A stretch of DNA of 64,000 nucleotides from Duganella sp. Root1480D1 (lineage in GTDB: Bacteria; Pseudomonadota; Gammaproteobacteria; Burkholderiales; Burkholderiaceae_D): assembly GCF_001427305.1 (NCBI RefSeq), contig NZ_LMFZ01000050.1, positions 62,001 to 126,000 on the forward strand, given 5' to 3'. The notes under the pieces are model-generated. The model saw only the letters and a program-made list of their open reading frames with translations, searched no databases and was not told where the DNA came from. Positions 59,303-64,000 of this stretch are shown one piece after another (within the stretch, counting starts at the first letter, position 1; every line of letters starts with the position of its first letter). The position numbers and the translations under genes are program-made.

Positions 59303-60423
59303 CAGGCCCAGCTCATGGTGCCCACCAACTGGGCACGGCGCTCCGCCAGGTCGGCCGGCATATTGCGGGCGTCAAAGTTCGCGTCGATTTCGCGCAACAG
59401 GGCTTCCACCTGGCCGCGCTCCGGCGCCGGCTTGCCTTCGCCCAGCAAGGCGTTGGCGCTCTCCAGCAGGCGGGCCACGCGCGCTTCGGGGTGTTGCGCC
59501 GCGCTTTCCGTGACCGACAGCAGCAGCGGATGGCGCGCCTCCGCCAGCACTTCGCGCAGCACTTCACGCGCGCTCTTCTGGCCGGCATCGGTCGGGATCG
59601 CGTACAACAGCGGCCACAAATCGGAGACGGTGGCTGCGCTGCGGCCGGCCAGGGTGGCTGCGGCAGCGATCAGGCTTTGCGATTTGACGATGCGGCGGTC
59701 CGACAGCGGGATATTTGCCTCGCGCAGCAAGCGGATCGCATGGGCCAGCGCTGGCCGCACCGGTGCCATGTCGACCTGCGGCACGGCGCGGTTCAACAAG
59801 TCCAGCGAAGCCAGCTCGGCACGCGCTGCGACACTGCGGCGATTGACTTGCCAGCCGCCGGCCAGCAAGTCTTCCAGGCGGTTGTCCGGTACCGGGTCAA
59901 CGAAAGTATGCAGCAGGAAGCGGTCGGCGAATGCCGCCAATCCTTCATCCTCCGGCAAGCCATTGGCGGCACCGACGCACAGGCGCAGCGGGCACTTGAT
60001 CTGGGTATGGCCGCGGCGGAACTGGCGTTCATTGAGCAGGCCCAGCAAAGTGTTCAGGATCGCAGTCGAGCCCAGGAACACTTCGTCAAGGAAGGCGATT
60101 TCCGCTTCCGGCAACATGCCTGCCGTCTCGGTTTCGACCACGCCCTCGCGCAAGCGCGCCAGGTTGACCGGGCCGAACAATTCGGACGGTTCGGTAAAGC
60201 GGCCCAGCAGGTATTCGAAGTACTTGCCGCCCAGGCTATGGGCAACGCGGCGCACCACAGCGCTTTTCCCTGTCCCCGGCGGCCCGACCACCAGCAAGTG
60301 CTCTTGCGCGACGGCGGCGAGGATCATCAGTTCGGCCAACTGGTCGCGCTCGACCAGGCCATCGGTTGCTTCGCGGATGGCATCGCGCAGGCGCAGGGAC
60401 GCCTCGGAAATCGAGTTATTCAT
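59302..60423 (-). CDS. MoxR-family AAA+ ATPase
   Basis: The 373-residue protein is a RavA/MoxR-type AAA+ ATPase. Walker A GPPGTGKS (47-54), Walker B IAFLDEVF (109-116), sensor 1 Asn154 in GAANGLPED and an arginine in the ADRFL segment (168) are present. MoxR proteins act as chaperones that insert cofactors or remodel vWA partners. It is the first gene of the four-gene operon, with a good promoter directly upstream. Confidence 0.93.
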   Translation of the reverse strand: MNNSISEASLRLRDAIREATDGLVERDQLAELMILAAVAQEHLLVVGPPGTGKSAVVRRVAHSLGGKYFEYLLGRFTEPSELFGPVNLARLREGVVETETAGMLPEAEIAFLDEVFLGSTAILNTLLGLLNERQFRRGHTQIKCPLRLCVGAANGLPEDEGLAAFADRFLLHTFVDPVPDNRLEDLLAGGWQVNRRSVAARAELASLDLLNRAVPQVDMAPVRPALAHAIRLLREANIPLSDRRIVKSQSLIAAAATLAGRSAATVSDLWPLLYAIPTDAGQKSAREVLREVLAEARHPLLLSVTESAAQHPEARVARLLESANALLGEGKPAPERGQVEALLREIDANFDARNMPADLAERRAQLVGTMSWA

Positions 60424-60450
60424 TATTCAACGGCATGGCAAATTTGCTAA

Positions 60451-60479
60451 ATAATGCCTGTCGCATTTCCCTACGTCAA
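60451..60479 (-). promoter_or_regulatory. Sigma-70 promoter of the MoxR-bpX operon
   Basis: On the minus strand TTGACG (60474-60479) and CATTAT (60451-60456) are separated by 17 bases, 28 bases before the MoxR ATG. The match is five of six for -35 and good for -10. No operator-like palindrome is visible, so basal expression is expected. Confidence 0.6.
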
Positions 60480-60487
60480 TATCACTT

Positions 60488-61216
60488 TCAGGCCAGCTTG
60501 TGCCTGGCCAGGATGCGGCGCACGGTGCCGTCGGCCTGCAGAGACTCGAGGGCGCGCCGAAACAGGGCAATGTCGGCCTCGTCGAAATCCAGGGATCCTG
60601 CCAGCCAGGCCGTGGTGGTGCGTATTGGAGCGCTGGTGTCGAAGCCGCTTTCGCTGGCCCCGTGGCCTTTGAGGGACGCAGAAATAATACGGCGCTCGCC
60701 GAAGGCGGCGTCCGCCATGCCGCCCAGCAGGAAGCGGTGCACTTCATCGATCGAACTGGCCTCGACAAAGCGCGTAAAGCCCTGCTCTTTCAAGATGGCC
60801 GCCTGGGCCGCGCCACGCAGCAGGGCGATGCGCTTGTCCTTCATCTGCTCCACCGGCAGCAACTTGCCGCGAACTGCCAGCAGCACATAGTTCTCCTCAA
60901 ATAGCGGCACCAGCCAGCGGTATTGCGCCTCGCGCTCGGGCAGGCGGGTCAGCGGATAGATGGCCGTTGCCGGCATGGTGGTGGCCAGGAATTGCGCACG
61001 GCGCCAGGGCACGAACTGGGTCGCCGGCGCCACGCCGGCCCGCTTGCACAGCTCCGCCACCAGTTCCTGCAAACCGCCGGGCTCGCCGCTTTCATGCACC
61101 AGCGAGGGCAAATGGCTGGTCACCAGTTGCATCTTGCGCGCCACGCCGGCCAGCGCCAGCCGCGGACTGGCGAATAACACTGCCGCCGCCACCAGAATTC
61201 TTCGTCTAGCCATCAT
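60488..61216 (-). CDS. Periplasmic solute-binding protein (SBP_bac_3 type)
   Basis: The 242-residue protein has a signal peptide (cleavage near ALAGV) and a two-lobed amino-acid-type binding fold (LVAELCKRAGV, TAIYPLTRLPEREAQYRWLVPLFEENYVLLA, MADAAFGERRIISA). Many such stand-alone proteins in betaproteobacteria lack transporter genes, and none is adjacent here. Two tandem ATGs start it. The divergent oxidoreductase gene is 175 bases away; that gap holds a 7-bp hairpin without a T-tract (61291-61308). Confidence 0.82.
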   Translation of the reverse strand: MMARRRILVAAAVLFASPRLALAGVARKMQLVTSHLPSLVHESGEPGGLQELVAELCKRAGVAPATQFVPWRRAQFLATTMPATAIYPLTRLPEREAQYRWLVPLFEENYVLLAVRGKLLPVEQMKDKRIALLRGAAQAAILKEQGFTRFVEASSIDEVHRFLLGGMADAAFGERRIISASLKGHGASESGFDTSAPIRTTTAWLAGSLDFDEADIALFRRALESLQADGTVRRILARHKLA

Positions 61217-61391
61217 TTTTTCTTATACCCCCATCCCCAAACCGTATTTCCGTATACGTAAAGTAACCCGTAAACTTCAAGGTTGAAAAGGCCTGCGCAC
61301 CCGCAGGCGTTGTGACTTAGGCAAGGACGCGCTTACCCGGCGCCAACCAATGCCAGGCACGCACCGAATCATGATTTTGGAGACAGCCACC

Positions 61392-64000
61392 ATGCCAGAC
61401 GGCAGCAACTCGCCCGTACTACACGACGTCACCCTCGACGACAAATTCACTTCCACCACCGGTAAAGTCTTCCTGTCCGGCATCCAGGCGCTGGTGCGCT
61501 TGCCTATGATGCAACAATTGCGTGATGCGCGCGACGGCCTGAACACCGGCGGTTTCATCTCCGGCTACCGCGGCTCCCCGCTGGGCGGCCTGGACGAGAC
61601 CCTGTGGAAGGCGCAAAAGCACCTGGAAAAGCACAATGTGCAATTCGTGCCGGGCGTGAACGAGGACCTGGCGGCGACCGCTGTCTGGGGTTCGCAGCAG
61701 GTTGACCTGATCGGCCCGGCCAAGTACGACGGCGTGTTCGCCATGTGGTACGGCAAGGGCCCGGGCGTGGACCGCTGCGGCGACGTCTTCAAGCACATGA
61801 ACCATGCCGGCACGTCGAAGAACGGCGGCATCCTGCTGGTGGCCGGCGACGACCACGGCGCGTACTCCTCAACCCTGCCGCACCAGTCGGACCACATCTT
61901 CTCCGCCTGCATGATCCCGGTGCTGTATCCATGCAATGTGCAGGAATACATCGACCTCGGTATCCACGGCTGGGCCATGTCGCGCTTCTCCGGTTGCGCC
62001 GTTGCCTTCAAGGCGCTGGCTGACACCGTGGAATCGAGCGCGTCGATCGATGCCGATCCATTCCGCGTCGACGTCAAGATCCCGCAGGACTTCGTGATGC
62101 CGGAAGGCGGCCTGAATGCCCGCCTGTCCTCGATTCCGCTGGGCCAGCAAGCGCGCAACCAGGAAGCGCTAATGCAGGACTACAAGATCTACGCGGCCCT
62201 GGCTTACGCCCGCGAGAACAAGCTGAATCACACCACGATCGATTCCAAGGACGCCAAGCTGGGCATCATCGCCTCCGGCAAATCCTACCTGGACGTGCTG
62301 GAAGCGCTGGAAGAACTGGGTATCGACGAAGCGATGGCCGCCAAGGTTGGCCTGCGCCTGTTCAAGGTTTCCATGCCATGGCCGCTGGAGCCGGACTCGG
62401 TGCGCGAATTCGCGCAAGGCCTGGACGAAATCCTGGTGGTGGAAGAAAAGCGCCAGTTCGTCGAATACCAGCTGAAAGAGCAGTTGTACAACTGGCGCGA
62501 CGACGTGCGCCCGCACATCATCGGCAAGTTCGACGACAAGGGCGAGTGGGTTGCCCCGCGCGGTGAATGGCTGCTGCCGCCGAAGGCTGACTTCTCCGTG
62601 TCGCAGGTAGCGCGCGTGATCGCCAGCCGCGTGGCGCGCTATATTGCCGACACCTCCATCCAGGACCAGATCAAGGCCCGCCTGTCCTTCCTGGAAGCCA
62701 AGGACGCAGTGCTGAAGAAGGCGATCGAGACCCCGTTCCGCCCAGCCTTCTATTGCTCCGGCTGCCCGCACAACACCTCGACCAAGGTACCTGAAGGTTC
62801 CTTCGCGCTGGCCGGCATCGGCTGCCACGTGATGGCGACTTCGATCTACCCTGAGATGAACAAGCTGACCACCCATATGGGCGGTGAAGGCACGCCATGG
62901 ATCGGCCAGGCTGCATTCAGCAAAGTGCCGCACGTGTTCCAGAATTTGGGCGACGGCACCTACTTCCACTCCGGCTACCTGGCGATCCGCGCAGCCGTAG
63001 CTGCGAAAGTGAACATCACTTACAAGATCCTGTACAACGACGCCGTTGCAATGACCGGCGGCCAGCCGGTCGACGGCACTGTCTCCGTGCCAATGATCGC
63101 ACAGCAGATGGCTGCCGAGGGCATCAAGCGCATCGCCCTGGTGACCGAAGACCTGTCGCGCTACACCGACCGTTCCGCCCTGCCGAACATCGTTTCCCTG
63201 CACGACCGCAAGGACATGGATGCCGTGCAGCGCGAAATGCGCGAACTGCCGGGCTGCACCGTCATCATCTACGACCAGACTTGCGCCGCCGAGAAACGCC
63301 GCCGCCGCAAGAAGGGAGAGTTCCCTGACCCAAGCAAGCGCATGGTCATCAACGAAGCCGTGTGCGAAGGCTGCGGCGATTGCGGCATCCAGTCCAACTG
63401 CGTGTCGATCCTGCCGAAGGAAACTGAATTCGGCCGCAAGCGCACCATCGACCAGTCTTCCTGCAACAAGGACTACTCGTGCACCAAGGGCTTCTGCCCA
63501 TCCTTCGTCACCGTTGAAGGCGGCACGCTGAAGAAGACCAAGACCGGCACCGCAAAGACTGACGACTGGGGCGATATCCCTGCGCCGGTACTGCCAAGCA
63601 TCGAGCATCCATACAATATCCTGATCAACGGCATCGGCGGCACCGGCGTGATTACCGTCGGCGCACTGATGGGCATGGCCGCGCACCTGGAAGGCAAAGG
63701 CGCTTCCGTGCTGGACATGACCGGCATGTCGCAGAAAAACGGCTCCGTGACTTCCCACGTCAAAGTGGCGAAGACCCCGGCCCACCTGCGCGCGCAACGT
63801 ATCGCCACCGGCGAGGCAGATCTGATCCTCGGTTGCGACATGCTGACTTCCGGCGCCTACGATGCCGTGTCGAAGATGCGCCCAGGCCGTACCTTCGCCA
63901 TCGTCAACCAGCACGAGCAGCCGCCGGGCACCTTTGCGCAGAACGCCGACTGGCAGTACCCGGCTGAAAGCGTGGAAGCACTGATCACCGAATCCGTCGG
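61392..64000 (+). CDS. Indolepyruvate ferredoxin oxidoreductase (fused), 3' truncated
   Basis: The first 869 codons are in the window; the rest runs off the right edge. It reads MPDGSNSPVLHDVTLDDKF at the start, then a pyrimidine-binding domain, a thiamine diphosphate domain (CSGCPHNTS), a ferredoxin-like CEGCGDCGIQSNC segment and a gamma domain (INGIGGTGVITVGA). This is the large fused form found in aerobes that oxidises arylpyruvates or branched 2-oxoacids to acyl-CoA. No stop is present before the edge. Confidence 0.93.
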   Translation, partial: MPDGSNSPVLHDVTLDDKFTSTTGKVFLSGIQALVRLPMMQQLRDARDGLNTGGFISGYRGSPLGGLDETLWKAQKHLEKHNVQFVPGVNEDLAATAVWGSQQVDLIGPAKYDGVFAMWYGKGPGVDRCGDVFKHMNHAGTSKNGGILLVAGDDHGAYSSTLPHQSDHIFSACMIPVLYPCNVQEYIDLGIHGWAMSRFSGCAVAFKALADTVESSASIDADPFRVDVKIPQDFVMPEGGLNARLSSIPLGQQARNQEALMQDYKIYAALAYARENKLNHTTIDSKDAKLGIIASGKSYLDVLEALEELGIDEAMAAKVGLRLFKVSMPWPLEPDSVREFAQGLDEILVVEEKRQFVEYQLKEQLYNWRDDVRPHIIGKFDDKGEWVAPRGEWLLPPKADFSVSQVARVIASRVARYIADTSIQDQIKARLSFLEAKDAVLKKAIETPFRPAFYCSGCPHNTSTKVPEGSFALAGIGCHVMATSIYPEMNKLTTHMGGEGTPWIGQAAFSKVPHVFQNLGDGTYFHSGYLAIRAAVAAKVNITYKILYNDAVAMTGGQPVDGTVSVPMIAQQMAAEGIKRIALVTEDLSRYTDRSALPNIVSLHDRKDMDAVQREMRELPGCTVIIYDQTCAAEKRRRRKKGEFPDPSKRMVINEAVCEGCGDCGIQSNCVSILPKETEFGRKRTIDQSSCNKDYSCTKGFCPSFVTVEGGTLKKTKTGTAKTDDWGDIPAPVLPSIEHPYNILINGIGGTGVITVGALMGMAAHLEGKGASVLDMTGMSQKNGSVTSHVKVAKTPAHLRAQRIATGEADLILGCDMLTSGAYDAVSKMRPGRTFAIVNQHEQPPGTFAQNADWQYPAESVEALITESV

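Noticed and set aside
61291-61308. 7-bp hairpin as terminator
   Set aside because: It lies in the leader of the indolepyruvate oxidoreductase gene and has no T-tract on either strand.

Overview
The window reads as chromosomal DNA of a high-GC betaproteobacterium, most likely Oxalobacteraceae (Massilia/Duganella/Janthinobacterium type). This is inferred from gene order (gpmA-envC-ctpA-moeB divergent from rhodanese-grxC-secB-gpsA; petABC-sspA-sspB next to mscL and a Deg protease) and from codon style; no similarity search was run. It is densely coded, with many stop/start overlaps. Most long open frames opposite the real genes are GC-rich shadows.

Layout. 1-4.25 kb: the gspG-H-I-J-K-L-(M) half of a type II secretion operon, minus strand, with gspM cut by the window edge. 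4.3-10.8 kb: a minus-strand run gpmA, envC, S41 protease, moeB/thiF, exported amidohydrolase. 10.9-13.8 kb: rhodanese, grxC, secB, SH3 protein, gpsA on the plus strand. 13.7-18.6 kb: cupin, aqpZ, a second exported amidohydrolase, an HxlR regulator coupled to a long-chain acyl-CoA ligase. 18.6-22.5 kb: accessory genes, including an Rpn-type nuclease with a tetrapeptide repeat, an Asr-like peptide and a DUF3472-type secreted protein. 22.6-26.6 kb: a bufferin-type operon with two Cys-rich precursors, an MNIO (DUF692) enzyme, its DUF2063 partner, a DoxX protein and two alpha/beta-hydrolase-like proteins that have both lost the nucleophile serine.

26.6-28.2 kb is a decayed island at tRNA-Thr(TGT): IS3-type orfA remnant, GNAT/DUF1778 toxin-antitoxin pair and a broken integrase. 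28.2-32.3 kb: petA-petB-petC-sspA-sspB. 32.5-35.9 kb: mscL, Deg-type protease, DUF2461 protein, tartrate/D-malate-type dehydrogenase. 35.9-38.8 kb: a LytTR regulator and LytS-type kinase pair, a small exported peptide and a GIN-domain (DUF2807) protein.

38.9-50.8 kb is a complete minus-strand Tad/Flp pilus locus (flp, tadV, an extra AAA ATPase, rcpC, rcpA, tadG, two TadE/F-type pseudopilins, tadZ, tadA, tadB, tadC, a TPR/LytR_C protein). It is followed by a convergent diguanylate cyclase and HD-GYP phosphodiesterase, which suggests c-di-GMP control of surface attachment. A LysR regulator follows.

54.4-60.4 kb holds four translationally overlapping minus-strand genes: a MoxR AAA+ ATPase, a 137-aa protein, a protein with a degenerate vWA segment and a beta-propeller-like C-terminus, and a 914-aa bpX6-type protein. 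I read these as a MoxR-vWA-beta-propeller (bpX) ternary system, a computationally predicted conflict/signalling family with essentially no experimental characterisation. With the modified bufferin operon it is the best candidate for new biology here. The window ends with a periplasmic solute-binding protein and a truncated indolepyruvate ferredoxin oxidoreductase gene.
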